Assembly: GCA_009787625.1 (NCBI GenBank) | Contig: WQSX01000001.1 | Span: 62,001 to 126,000 of the forward strand | Reading direction: 5' to 3' | Length of the DNA: 64,000 nt | Origin: Oscillospiraceae bacterium | GTDB lineage: Bacteria > Bacillota > Clostridia > Oscillospirales > Oscillospiraceae | In this document: one piece after another, positions 17,924 through 25,929 of the stretch | Layout of the letters: every line of letters starts with the position of its first letter | Position numbering within the stretch: position 1 is the stretch's first letter | The notes under the pieces: generated by a model | Database searches by the model: none | Seen by the model: only the letters and a program-made list of their open reading frames with translations | What the model was told of the DNA's origin: nothing | Program-made: the position numbers and the translations under genes

Positions 17924-18607
17924 TTACCGAGATGCTATACTAACAATCTCAGCAAGCTCTAAAGGATGCAGAGCCTTTCCGTTTTGTGTAACACGCATGT
18001 TGCCTCCGGAAATTTCGTCAATAAGTGTGAGTTTACCTAAGCGGTCAATGCCGAATTCAAGCTTTATATCAAGTAATGAAACACCCTTATCCGCCAAGTC
18101 GCTGCGAATGACGGTACACATGTTTTTCGTAAGCTTTTTAAGTTCTCCGTACATGCCCGGCTGAAAAATGCCAAGAGCAATTAAAGAATCCTCAGTGATG
18201 AGTGGGTCGCCTCGCTCGTCATTTTTTATTGTCATTTCAACAATAGCATCAAGAGGTTTGCCATCTTCAATGTAATCGCCATATCTGCGAACAAAACTGC
18301 CGGTTGCCACAAATCTGCAGATGACCTCGAGCCCCTTGCCAAAAACCGTGCAAGGCTTGACAGTCATGGAGTTTTCCTCTGAAGAGATGTATTGAGTGTT
18401 AAACCCTTTTTCTTCAAGTAATTTAAAATAGTATACGGACATGCCGAGTCCGGCAACACCTGCACCGTCGACAGTAAGTCCAACAGTATTAGCACCGGGG
18501 TCAAAAACACCATCTTCGCCCGTCATGTCGTCTTTGAAAACAAGTTTATAGTTTCCATCTGTAAGCTCATAGACATCTTTTGTTTTTCCCGTGTATATTT
18601 TCTTCAT
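17924..18607 (-). CDS. purC: Phosphoribosylaminoimidazole-succinocarboxamide (SAICAR) synthase
   Basis: This 227-residue enzyme joins CAIR and aspartate with ATP. Recognisable parts are the N-terminal KKIYTGKTKDVYEL, FKDDMTGEDG, the ATP/substrate segment EVICRFVATGSFVRRYG, and LIDEISGGNMRV near the end. The length is close to the usual 235. ATG 18607 follows GAAAGGA; the open frame continues upstream but is out of family alignment. It is the last gene of the purine operon, 55 nt after the purN/purD fusion, and ends at a hairpin shared with a convergent gene. Confidence 0.95.
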   Translation of the reverse strand: MKKIYTGKTKDVYELTDGNYKLVFKDDMTGEDGVFDPGANTVGLTVDGAGVAGLGMSVYYFKLLEEKGFNTQYISSEENSMTVKPCTVFGKGLEVICRFVATGSFVRRYGDYIEDGKPLDAIVEMTIKNDERGDPLITEDSLIALGIFQPGMYGELKKLTKNMCTVIRSDLADKGVSLLDIKLEFGIDRLGKLTLIDEISGGNMRVTQNGKALHPLELAEIVSIASR

Positions 18608-18618
18608 CAAATGATTAT

Positions 18619-18641
18619 TCCTTTCATATTCCCCTGAGACA
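18619..18641 (-). promoter_or_regulatory. Bipartite leader box with RBS before purC
   Basis: On the minus strand, TGTCTCAGG (18641-18633), 7 nt, then GAAAGGA (18625-18619). It matches the box before ruvX, purF, mnmE and two others in spacing, with a weaker first half. Confidence 0.4.
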
Positions 18642-18662
18642 AAAGCGACCAAACAAACGATC

Positions 18663-20585
18663 TTAGAATCTAACCGCCGTTGCACCCCTTTGCGCCGCCG
18701 TTTGCCCAATGTCGCTTCTATATTGTGCGCCGCTGAAGGTAATATTTTTAATATCGCGATATACCGCTTTTCGTGCCGAATCAAAGGTGTCGCCTGTAGC
18801 CGTGACAGCGAGAACTCTTCCGCCATCTGTAAAGAATCTGCCGCCTTCAAGTTTTGTTCCTGCGTGAAACACGGTGCTCTTTGTCTGCTTTGCCTCAATT
18901 TCGTGTCCGGTTTCATACTTTCCGGGATACCCGGCTGATGCCATTACAACGGCGACAGCTTTATTGTTTTTCCATTTCATTTCACATTCAGCTAAACGCT
19001 TTTCAACGACAGCAAGAGCTATTTCATAGAGGTCGGCATCTAAGCGGGGCAGAAGCACCTGAGTTTCAGGGTCTCCAAACCTCGCATTATATTCAAGCAC
19101 TTTAGGCCCGTCACTGGTGAGAATTAATCCAATATATAACACACCCTGATAGTCGATACCCTCAGCCTTTAATCCGTCAAGCGTCTTTTCGGCAATCTCA
19201 TCTCCAAGTCGAGGAGTGTAATAAGGTGAGGGAGAAATGCAACCCATGCCCCCGGTGTTTGCGCCGAGGTCTTTGTCTAGTGCTCTCTTATAATCACTCG
19301 CAGTCTCCATAGGTACAATAGTATTTGAGTCCGCGAAGCAAAGTAGTGAAACTTCCTTGCCCTCCAAAAACTCTTCAATAACAACTTTATTCCCTGCATC
19401 ACCGAATACACCGTCAGACATTATATCCTCTAAAACAGTAGTCGCTTCACTGATACTGTTGCACACAATGACACCTTTTCCTGCGGCGAGTCCATCAGCC
19501 TTTAAGACGAGCGGAAATCTCCTGTTTAAAAGAACCTCTTTGCCATCTTCAATGCTTGAAACACTGTCATATTCGGCAGTAGGAATGTTATACTTTTTCA
19601 TGAAATCTTTTGCAAAAGTCTTACTACCCTCTAGTCTTGCCGCAGACTTGTTCGGACCAAAAATCTTGAGCCCTCGCTTATTAAACTCATCGACAACACC
19701 AAGAGTAAGGGGAAGTTCCGGGCCTACTACGGTCAAATCCATTTTATAGCTCTCGGCGAAGTCAGCGAGTTTTGTTATCTCATCAACTTTGATATCAATA
19801 TTATCGCCAATCTCAGCAGTTCCGCCATTGCCGGGAGCAAAGAAGAGCCTTAGATTGGGGTTTTGCTTTAATTTCCAACCTATAGCATGTTCTCTACCGC
19901 CGTTGCCGATAACAAGAACATTTGCCTGTTTGCTGTTATGACCGCTTAGGTCATCGCCATCACCACCGAACTCAATTGGAGCTTCAACCGCTTTGCCTAT
20001 GTCTCCGGAAACCATAATTTTCACCGCCTCAACCAATATTTTGTGTTCTACAGTTAGAACTCTTTGTTGCACTATATCCGCTGTATCACCCTGCAAAACA
20101 GGCACTCTAGCCCTTACTAAAATTTTTCCCGTGTCTACACCACTGTCAACCAAATGCGCTGTTGCGCCCGTATAACTTACGCCGGAACGCAAAACAGCCT
20201 CATGAACCTTGATCCCATAATAGCCCATTCCTCCGAACATTGGAAGAAGTGCCGGATGGATATTTATTGTTTTGTCTGAATACTGCTCTACAATTGAAAT
20301 GGGCAATATGGAAAGATAACCCGCAAGGACAATTCCATCCACCTTGAATTCTTTGAGTAAACTTAGAAGTTTATCAGGCTCTTTTTTACTAATCACGGCA
20401 GTTTCTATACCATGCTTCTTAGCACGTTCAAGTCCATAGGAACCGATTCGGTCAGAAATGACGATACTCACATTAGTGTTTGGAATCTCGCCGCTCTCTA
20501 CGGCGTCAATGACAGCCTGAAGATTAGTGCCACCGCCTGAAATTAAAACAGCAAGAGAAAATGAATGTTTATTAAACGATGACAA
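18663..20585 (-). CDS. purN/purD: Fused GAR formyltransferase (PurN) and GAR synthetase (PurD)
   Basis: One 640-residue frame holds two purine enzymes in the order PurN-PurD. Residues 1 to about 205 are PurN: VLISGGGTNLQAVIDA, the formyl-transfer residues Asn108 and His110 in INIHPALLP, and HLVDSGVDTGKI. After a short GGDGDDLSGHNSKQ linker, residues 221 to the end are a full PurD: VLVIGNGGREHAIGWKL, VVGPELPL, the ATP-grasp segment LKADGLAAGKGV, and EYNARFGDPE. PurD makes GAR and PurN formylates it, so the fusion joins consecutive steps. The start is TTG 20585 behind GAGGGAGA. It overlaps the end of purM by 14 nt. In animals the related fusion is PurD-PurM-PurN, a different order. Confidence 0.93.
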   Translation of the reverse strand: MSSFNKHSFSLAVLISGGGTNLQAVIDAVESGEIPNTNVSIVISDRIGSYGLERAKKHGIETAVISKKEPDKLLSLLKEFKVDGIVLAGYLSILPISIVEQYSDKTINIHPALLPMFGGMGYYGIKVHEAVLRSGVSYTGATAHLVDSGVDTGKILVRARVPVLQGDTADIVQQRVLTVEHKILVEAVKIMVSGDIGKAVEAPIEFGGDGDDLSGHNSKQANVLVIGNGGREHAIGWKLKQNPNLRLFFAPGNGGTAEIGDNIDIKVDEITKLADFAESYKMDLTVVGPELPLTLGVVDEFNKRGLKIFGPNKSAARLEGSKTFAKDFMKKYNIPTAEYDSVSSIEDGKEVLLNRRFPLVLKADGLAAGKGVIVCNSISEATTVLEDIMSDGVFGDAGNKVVIEEFLEGKEVSLLCFADSNTIVPMETASDYKRALDKDLGANTGGMGCISPSPYYTPRLGDEIAEKTLDGLKAEGIDYQGVLYIGLILTSDGPKVLEYNARFGDPETQVLLPRLDADLYEIALAVVEKRLAECEMKWKNNKAVAVVMASAGYPGKYETGHEIEAKQTKSTVFHAGTKLEGGRFFTDGGRVLAVTATGDTFDSARKAVYRDIKNITFSGAQYRSDIGQTAAQRGATAVRF

Positions 20586-21717
20586 TGTTATCTTCTCCCT
20601 CTTTGCGTTTTTCGATGCGTCCTAAGTCATACGATAGCTCAGTTTCCTCCGTCCATATGACCGAACGCTCTCCTGTGTCTAATGTTTCAAACTCATGTCC
20701 GCTGTAATTGTGTATTGCAAGATGGGCAGCACCTACATCCTCTTCGGCGACACAGATACACATTCCTATGCCCATGTTGAATGTTTTGTACATTTCGTAA
20801 TCGTCTATGTTGCCCCACTTTTGAACTATCGAGAAAATTTCATTTGGGGGAGGTGCTCCTCCTCTATCCATGCGGATTTTCAGGTCATCTGCTACGAGCA
20901 TTCTGGGTATGTTTTCTACCCAGCCGCCGCCTGTTATATTTGCTATGCCTTTAATGTTGACTTTTTCGGTTAATTCTGCTATCAGCTTTGCGTATATCTT
21001 TGTAGGTGTGAGTAGCTCCTCGCCAAGTGTTCTTCCGGTGTAATTGAGCGCAGAACACCACTCTATACCGAGTGTTTTGCATAGTTCTCCCATCTTTATA
21101 TCATAGGGCGTGCCGGATGCCTCTCTGAGTTTTCTCACCAAAGTATAACCGTTACTGTGTAGTCCTGATGAAGCAATTCCAATAATTGCATCGCCTTCTT
21201 TAATATCTTGCCCCGTGATAAGATTATCTTTCTCAGCAACACCAACAGCAAAACCTACAAGATCATACTCACCGGGCTTATATATATCAGGCATCTCACA
21301 AGTTTCTCCGCCAATCAAAGCACACCCTGACTGAACACACCCCTCACTGACACCTTTGACAAGTTGCTCCGCAAGATGTGGGTCAAGCCCTCCAATGCCG
21401 ATATAATCAAGAAAGTAGAGAGGCTTTGCACCCATACATATAATGTCATTGACACACATAGCAACACAATCAATCCCAATAGTATCATGCTTGTTGAGCT
21501 CAAAAGCAATCATAACCTTAGACCCAACGCTATCGGTACCTGAAACGAGAATAGGCTTCTTATATCCCTCCGGCAGTTCAAAAAGCCCGCCAAAACTACC
21601 TAGCCCCTCAAGCATACCAGGAGTTTTAGTCCGAGCCGCATGAGCTTTCATACGCCGAACAGCATCATAACCCGCCTCAACACTAACCCCGGATTTCTCA
21701 TAAGTCCATTTTTCCAT
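20572..21717 (-). CDS. purM: Phosphoribosylformylglycinamidine cyclo-ligase (AIR synthetase)
   Basis: The 381-residue enzyme closes the imidazole ring, making AIR from FGAM with ATP. Family motifs are SGTDSVGSKVMIAFEL, GIDCVAMCVNDI, GGETCEMPDIY and NITGGGWVENIPR. It is slightly longer than the usual ~345 residues, with a 30-residue C-terminal tail (YDLGRIEKRKEGEDNIVIV) whose coding region carries the ribosome binding site and start of the downstream fusion gene. ATG 21717 has AAAGGGAAT upstream. It lies 35 nt after purF. Confidence 0.96.
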   Translation of the reverse strand: MEKWTYEKSGVSVEAGYDAVRRMKAHAARTKTPGMLEGLGSFGGLFELPEGYKKPILVSGTDSVGSKVMIAFELNKHDTIGIDCVAMCVNDIICMGAKPLYFLDYIGIGGLDPHLAEQLVKGVSEGCVQSGCALIGGETCEMPDIYKPGEYDLVGFAVGVAEKDNLITGQDIKEGDAIIGIASSGLHSNGYTLVRKLREASGTPYDIKMGELCKTLGIEWCSALNYTGRTLGEELLTPTKIYAKLIAELTEKVNIKGIANITGGGWVENIPRMLVADDLKIRMDRGGAPPPNEIFSIVQKWGNIDDYEMYKTFNMGIGMCICVAEEDVGAAHLAIHNYSGHEFETLDTGERSVIWTEETELSYDLGRIEKRKEGEDNIVIV

Positions 21718-21752
21718 AAAAAGATTCCCTTTCAAGACTGCAAAACCATGAA

Positions 21753-23108
21753 CTATACATCAATAGGATAAACTCCGCTAAAGCACCCGGTACAATACTC
21801 AGTACCGCCAAGAGACTCCAGCAAGCCCTCAGTGCTGATGAACCCAAGACTATCCGCACCAAGCGTCTCCCGAATTTGGTCAACAGTGCTGGAGTTAGCG
21901 ATAAAGTCTTTTCTGTCGGGAGTATCAACCCCAAAGTAGCAAGTATTCCGAATCGGCGGTGAAGTTATGCGCAAATGCACCTCTTTAGCACCCGCACCTC
22001 GAATCAAAGTGATAATTTTCCGCATAGTAGTGCCGCGAACGATACTGTCATCGACAAGCACAACAGACTTACCTTTGACAATACTGCCAATAGGATTGAG
22101 TTTTATCCTGACACCTGCCTCTCGCTGAGACTGGGTAGGCTCAATGAAAGTTCGCCCGATGTACTTATTTTTTATAAGCGCAGGTCTGTATGGAATGCCG
22201 CTACCGACCGAAAAACCAATAGCCGCAGGAGTGCCCGAATCAGGCACACCGATTACAATATCAGCATTTGAAGGTTCTTCACGCGCTAAAATCTTACCTG
22301 CCGTCTCTCTGACATCATACACATTGTTGCCGTCTATTGTTGAATCAGGACGAGCAAAGTAGACATACTCAAACGAGCACAAAGCACCGACAGGAGCCGC
22401 ACCTGCATCGGTGGAAGTGACTACACCATCTTTAATATGCACAACTTCGCCGGGCTTTAAATCTCGGATAAACTCTCCATCCATAACATCAAATGCACAA
22501 CTTTCCGAAGCAATAGCATAACCATCACCAAGTTTACCGAGAGCAAGCGGTCGCAAACCAAATGGGTCACGAGCGCCAATTATGGCATCTCCCGTCATAA
22601 AGCAAATGGCATAGCCGCCTTTTATGGTATTCATAGTTTTTTTGACTGCTTCGGTTATGTCGCCCTTGTCATGTCGTGCCACAAGTGCCGCCACAATTTC
22701 ACAATCTGACTTTGTGGAAAATATTACGCCGTCATCTTCCATTTTGTTTCGCAGTTCACGGCTGTTCACAAGAGCGCCGCTGAACGCAGTGGCAAGCGAG
22801 CCATTTTTATAGTTAATAACAAGGGGCTGAGCAAAGATTTGAAACCCCTCACTCGATGTCCCATACTTTACATGGCCGAGAGCCCTTTCGCCCAAGAGGA
22901 GTGTAAGTATCTTTTCGTCAAGGACATCTGTTACCAGTCCAAGATCCTTGTAACAGGTGATTGCGCCATCGCTGCAAAGTGCGAGTCCCGCACTCTGTTG
23001 ACCCCTATGTTGAAGTCCCGTCAATCCGAAGAATGCCGCTTCTGCCGCCTCTCTTGTACCCTTTAGCTCGACGGCGACTACGCCGCACTCTTCAACAAGT
23101 TTATCCAA
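21753..23108 (-). CDS. purF: Amidophosphoribosyltransferase
   Basis: This enzyme makes phosphoribosylamine from PRPP and glutamine, the first purine step. The N-terminal nucleophile region reads EECGVVAVELKG, so a short propeptide must be cut before the Cys. QHRGQQSAG and the PRPP loop VLVDDSIVRGTTMRK are present. The cysteines in CYFGVDTP and EYCTGCFSG fit the [4Fe-4S]-containing Bacillus-type enzyme. I prefer TTG 23108 as start (about 451 residues). The upstream ATG 23123 directly abuts the GAAAGGA ribosome binding site, as at ruvX, where the matching ATG is also not the start. It could still be used. Confidence 0.94.
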   Translation of the reverse strand: MDKLVEECGVVAVELKGTREAAEAAFFGLTGLQHRGQQSAGLALCSDGAITCYKDLGLVTDVLDEKILTLLLGERALGHVKYGTSSEGFQIFAQPLVINYKNGSLATAFSGALVNSRELRNKMEDDGVIFSTKSDCEIVAALVARHDKGDITEAVKKTMNTIKGGYAICFMTGDAIIGARDPFGLRPLALGKLGDGYAIASESCAFDVMDGEFIRDLKPGEVVHIKDGVVTSTDAGAAPVGALCSFEYVYFARPDSTIDGNNVYDVRETAGKILAREEPSNADIVIGVPDSGTPAAIGFSVGSGIPYRPALIKNKYIGRTFIEPTQSQREAGVRIKLNPIGSIVKGKSVVLVDDSIVRGTTMRKIITLIRGAGAKEVHLRITSPPIRNTCYFGVDTPDRKDFIANSSTVDQIRETLGADSLGFISTEGLLESLGGTEYCTGCFSGVYPIDV

Positions 23109-23123
23109 TGTAATAATGACCAT

Positions 23124-23146
23124 TCCTTTCGAAAACTCTCAGGCAC
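23124..23146 (-). promoter_or_regulatory. Bipartite leader box with RBS before purF
   Basis: On the minus strand, GTGCCTGAG (23146-23138), 7 nt, then GAAAGGA (23130-23124). This is the closest match to the box before ruvX. Confidence 0.55.
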
Positions 23147-23155
23147 AAAACGATT

Positions 23156-24325
23156 CTATTCGCCTTCGACCCTTACGATACTTTTTAGAGCCTGTGCTTG
23201 CTCCATCGCTTTATCTACAGTGTCTGCAATCACTGTATAATGACCCATTTTACGTGCGATTCTCGACTCTGATTTCCCATACAGATGCACACGCACATTT
23301 GGGTTTTCGTAAGCTTCGTTAAGACCAACAAGATTGGTAACCCCGTCGCTTTGACCGAGTAGGTTAACCATCACAACGGGGCTCATGAGTTTGGTACTGC
23401 CAAAAGGCAATCCAACTATTGCACGAATGTGGTTTTCAAATTGGTCTGAAAAACATGCTTCAATGGTATAGTGCCCTGAGTTATGAGGGCGTGGAGCTAC
23501 CTCGTTTACATATACCTCACCATCTTTACCCACAAACATTTCCACGCAGAAAGTGCCGACACCATCAAAGATAGACATGACTGCATCAGCGATATTTGTA
23601 GCTTTTTCCTCAATGGACTTATTTATTTTAGCAGGAACAGCGGTGGTATCCAGCACGCTGTTTGCGTGGGTGTTCTCAGCTATTGGATATACTGCACGTT
23701 CTCCATTTATACCTCTGCAAACGATAAAAGATATTTCTTTTTCAAAATCCAAAAACGCTTCAACCATAAGCTCAACTTTGCCGCCACCAAGTTCATTGTA
23801 GGCTCTTTCGATATCTGCCTCGGTTTTGATGAATGCATTGCCTTTGCCATCATAGCCACCTCTTGTTGCTTTGAGCATGAGTGGATAGCCAAAGTTTTCA
23901 GGTTTACCCATTTCACGAATGTCATCTGTTGTGGTGACTTTAGAAAATTCGGGTACGGGTATGTTTCCTTTTTGCAGAGCAGTTTTTTGTAAAAACTTAT
24001 TTTGTATAGTGGTAAGGGCTTTCACAGATGGGTAGACGTTGTATCCCTCTTGCTCTAGTGCCGCTAATCCTGCGGTATCGATATGCTCTGATTCATATGT
24101 GATTACGTCTGAATACTTTGCAAGTTCAGGGTAAGCCTTTGGGTCATCAAGTGGAGCAACGATTAGATGATCGCAAATACTGCTTGCGGGGCAATCACCT
24201 GCCGGGTCTATTACCGCGACTTGGTAGCCGAGTCTTTTTGCCTCTAAAATCATCATTTTCCCCAGTTGCCCGCCGCCTACTATGCCTATTCTCTTTTTGA
24301 TTGATGCTTGTGTGCTCTTGTTCAT
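23156..24325 (-). CDS. purK: 5-(carboxyamino)imidazole ribonucleotide synthase
   Basis: This 389-residue ATP-grasp enzyme carboxylates AIR to N5-CAIR. The N-terminus [24 protein letters not shown] split over the first 30 residues, the ATP loop [12 protein letters not shown], and [13 protein letters not shown] are diagnostic. ATG 24325 follows GAGGAGT. Its first 131 bases overlap the 3' end of purE in another frame. Confidence 0.95.
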   Translation of the reverse strand: MNKSTQASIKKRIGIVGGGQLGKMMILEAKRLGYQVAVIDPAGDCPASSICDHLIVAPLDDPKAYPELAKYSDVITYESEHIDTAGLAALEQEGYNVYPSVKALTTIQNKFLQKTALQKGNIPVPEFSKVTTTDDIREMGKPENFGYPLMLKATRGGYDGKGNAFIKTEADIERAYNELGGGKVELMVEAFLDFEKEISFIVCRGINGERAVYPIAENTHANSVLDTTAVPAKINKSIEEKATNIADAVMSIFDGVGTFCVEMFVGKDGEVYVNEVAPRPHNSGHYTIEACFSDQFENHIRAIVGLPFGSTKLMSPVVMVNLLGQSDGVTNLVGLNEAYENPNVRVHLYGKSESRIARKMGHYTVIADTVDKAMEQAQALKSIVRVEGE

Positions 24326-24824
24326 ATAAATACTCCTCATAACCTATTTCTTCTAACTTATGTGCTTTTTGCGTAACTGTTTCTTCGAGTTCGCCCTTTA
24401 AATCAGATAGCCTGTTGGCAATATCTTCATCAAAAATTGAAAGCATAGATGCGGCGAGAATACCTGCATTTTTCGCCCCGTTTATTGCCACTGTCGCGAC
24501 AGGGATTCCCGGGGGCATTTGTACGATTGAATATAGTGAATCCACCCCATCGAGCGATTTTGACTTCACGGGAACTCCGATAACCGGAAGTGTCGTCAAC
24601 GATGCGACCATTCCCGGAAGGTGCGCGCTCCCGCCTGCACCTGAGATTATCACGGATATCCCTCTGTCGCGAGCACTTTCGGAATAATCATACAATCTCT
24701 CCGGGGTTCTGTGAGCTGAAACGATAGTTAGCTCATATTCAATTTTTAGCTCTTCCAAGACTTCAGCGGCATCTTTCATAACCGCTAAATCCGAATCACT
24801 TCCCATGATAATAGCAACTTTCAT
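24195..24824 (-). CDS. purE: N5-CAIR mutase, with an out-of-family C-terminal extension
   Basis: The 209-residue protein begins with a complete PurE domain (about residues 1-163): [18 protein letters not shown], the catalytic region [23 protein letters not shown] and [18 protein letters not shown]. PurE normally ends near residue 165. Here the frame runs on for about 45 residues through the start of purK, giving a basic, low-complexity tail ([14 protein letters not shown]). The tail is either a real extension or the result of a lost stop or frameshift near 24330. GTGAGGAAC is the ribosome binding site. It is the first enzyme gene of the purine operon. Confidence 0.93.
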   Translation of the reverse strand: MKVAIIMGSDSDLAVMKDAAEVLEELKIEYELTIVSAHRTPERLYDYSESARDRGISVIISGAGGSAHLPGMVASLTTLPVIGVPVKSKSLDGVDSLYSIVQMPPGIPVATVAINGAKNAGILAASMLSIFDEDIANRLSDLKGELEETVTQKAHKLEEIGYEEYLYEQEHTSINQKENRHSRRRATGENDDFRGKKTRLPSRGNRPGR

Positions 24825-24834
24825 TGTATGTTCC

Positions 24835-24989
24835 TCACTTTCTTAAGATTTTACTTTCTGCACAAATAAACCCCTTGATTGTTTTCACGTCCTTCGGCTC
24901 AGAATAAGTTCTCTGAGATGTCTTGCCGTTTGGAAGTTCGCACATATCAAGGGGGGTAGTATATTTTTCTTATCGAGTATTCTTGTCAT
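24835..24989 (-). CDS. Possible short leader gene before purE, needing a -1 shift at a C6 run
   Basis: Two short minus-strand frames overlap. ATG 24989, behind GTGAGGGA, opens a 34-codon frame ending at TGA 24885. A second frame contains ATG 24945 and ends at TGA 24835, inside the purE ribosome binding site. A -1 slip or one missing C in the CCCCCC run at 24956-24951 would join them into a 51-residue protein with parts such as [13 protein letters not shown] and [14 protein letters not shown]. The composition of the joined product looks protein-like. I do not recognise a family. It may instead be a leader peptide or two chance frames. Confidence 0.35.
24871..24954 (-). promoter_or_regulatory. 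Structured leader of the purine operon
   Basis: In the transcript CCCCUUGAU (24954-24946) is perfectly complementary to AUCAAGGGG (24879-24871), closing an 84-nt domain. Inside it, CTCAGA/TCTGAG (24917-24912 with 24903-24898) form a second hairpin. I do not recognise a known purine, ZTP or PRPP riboswitch. The closing stem overlaps the C6 run of the possible leader gene. Confidence 0.45.
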
Positions 24990-25036
24990 ATGTCCCTCAC
25001 TTTGTAAATAAAGGTTTTTACACCAATAAAAACTCA

Positions 25037-25065
25037 CCTATACTAATTTACCACGAAACTGTCAG
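25037..25065 (-). promoter_or_regulatory. Promoter and inverted repeat upstream of the purine operon
   Basis: On the minus strand, CTGACA (25065-25060), a 17-bp spacer and TATAGG (25042-25037). A 7-bp inverted repeat TTACCAC...GTGGTAA (arms 25048-25054 and 25074-25080) surrounds the -35 and could be an operator. The intergenic stretch 24990-25200 otherwise shows only AT-rich sequence and the divergent promoter. Confidence 0.45.
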
Positions 25066-25163
25066 AATATCCAGTGGTAATTCTTAATAATTCTGTAAGA
25101 ATTTCATGCGCTCATTTGTAAGATTTTTACTGTATCTTTTAAAATATCTTTTTTATGAGGATG

Positions 25164-25172
25164 TGGTATAAT
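25164..25172 (+). promoter_or_regulatory. Extended -10 promoter for the response regulator gene
   Basis: TGGTATAAT at 25164-25172 is an extended -10. The -35 region is weak (AT-rich, 25144-25150). It lies 54 nt before ATG 25226. Confidence 0.5.
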
Positions 25173-25225
25173 TGTGACAAGAAAATAAGTTGGCTAATGG
25201 TAAAAACGAAAGGACTGGTTGCAAA

Positions 25226-25918
25226 ATGGCGGGAATACTGATTTGTGATGACGATAGAGAGATTGCAGCGGCTATTGCAGTATATCTAAAAAATGAGGGC
25301 TATGAAACTTTTCTTGCCCATGACGGGCGAGAAGCTCTGAAAGTTCTAGATAACAATGAGATACAGCTCATTATTATGGATATAATGATGCCTAAAATGG
25401 ATGGGCTCTCTGCGACAATGGAAGTGCGAAAGAGCCGTAACATACCAATAATAATGCTCTCTGCAAAAAGTGAGGACACCGATAAGATCATAGGGCTGTC
25501 CGCCGGAGCAGATGATTACATCACAAAACCATTCAACCCTCTTGAGCTAATAGCTCGTGTAAAAAGCCAAATAAGACGCTTCACGGTGTTTGGCAGTGCG
25601 CCATCACCCGAAGATGGAGTATTCACAGTCGGTGGTCTAACAATTGACGACAATCACAAATCCGTGACCGTAGACGGCGACAGTGTGAGACTGACCCCGC
25701 TTGAATACAAAATTGCACTTTTGCTAATACGCAATCCGGGGCGCGTATTCTCAATCGAACAAATCTACGAAAACGTATGGGGCGAAGACGCATTCTGCGC
25801 CGACAACGCAATAGCCGTACACATCAGGCGAATTCGCGAAAAAATTGAAATAGACCCAAAAAATCCCAGATATCTAAAAGTAGTCTGGGGGCTGGGGTAC
25901 AAGATGGAGAAAATTTAG
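25226..25918 (+). CDS. OmpR/PhoB-family response regulator
   Basis: The 230-residue protein has a receiver domain (about 1-120) with the acidic pair DDD near residue 8, the phospho-acceptor Asp in IIMDIMMPKMDG, Ser/Thr in MLSAKS and Lys in ITKPFNP. A winged-helix DNA-binding domain follows (about 135-230), with LTPLEYKIALLLIRNPGRVFS broken by the recognition region IAVHIRRIREKIE and the GLGYKM turn. ATG 25226 follows GAAAGGA. It is paired with the kinase gene 11 nt downstream. The target genes are unknown. Confidence 0.93.
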   Translation: MAGILICDDDREIAAAIAVYLKNEGYETFLAHDGREALKVLDNNEIQLIIMDIMMPKMDGLSATMEVRKSRNIPIIMLSAKSEDTDKIIGLSAGADDYITKPFNPLELIARVKSQIRRFTVFGSAPSPEDGVFTVGGLTIDDNHKSVTVDGDSVRLTPLEYKIALLLIRNPGRVFSIEQIYENVWGEDAFCADNAIAVHIRRIREKIEIDPKNPRYLKVVWGLGYKMEKI

Positions 25919-25929
25919 GAGAAACAAAA

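Noticed and set aside
18608-18916. PurC with a 103-residue N-terminal extension
   Set aside because: The extra residues are an out-of-frame reading of the end of the purN/purD gene; GAAAGGA supports ATG 18607.
20572-20585. Frameshift between purM and the fusion gene
   Set aside because: Both proteins are complete in their own frames; the 14-nt overlap with a TTG start and internal ribosome binding site is normal operon coupling.
24825-25060. Purine, ZTP, PRPP or glutamine riboswitch before purE
   Set aside because: The leader is structured, but I find none of the conserved core sequences of these classes; CCGAAGGACG only loosely recalls the glnA motif.
25048-25080. PurR box in the purE promoter
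   Set aside because: CCACGAAACT resembles the CGAAC core of Bacillus PurBoxes but has an extra A and no paired second box; the inverted repeat is listed as an unspecified operator instead.
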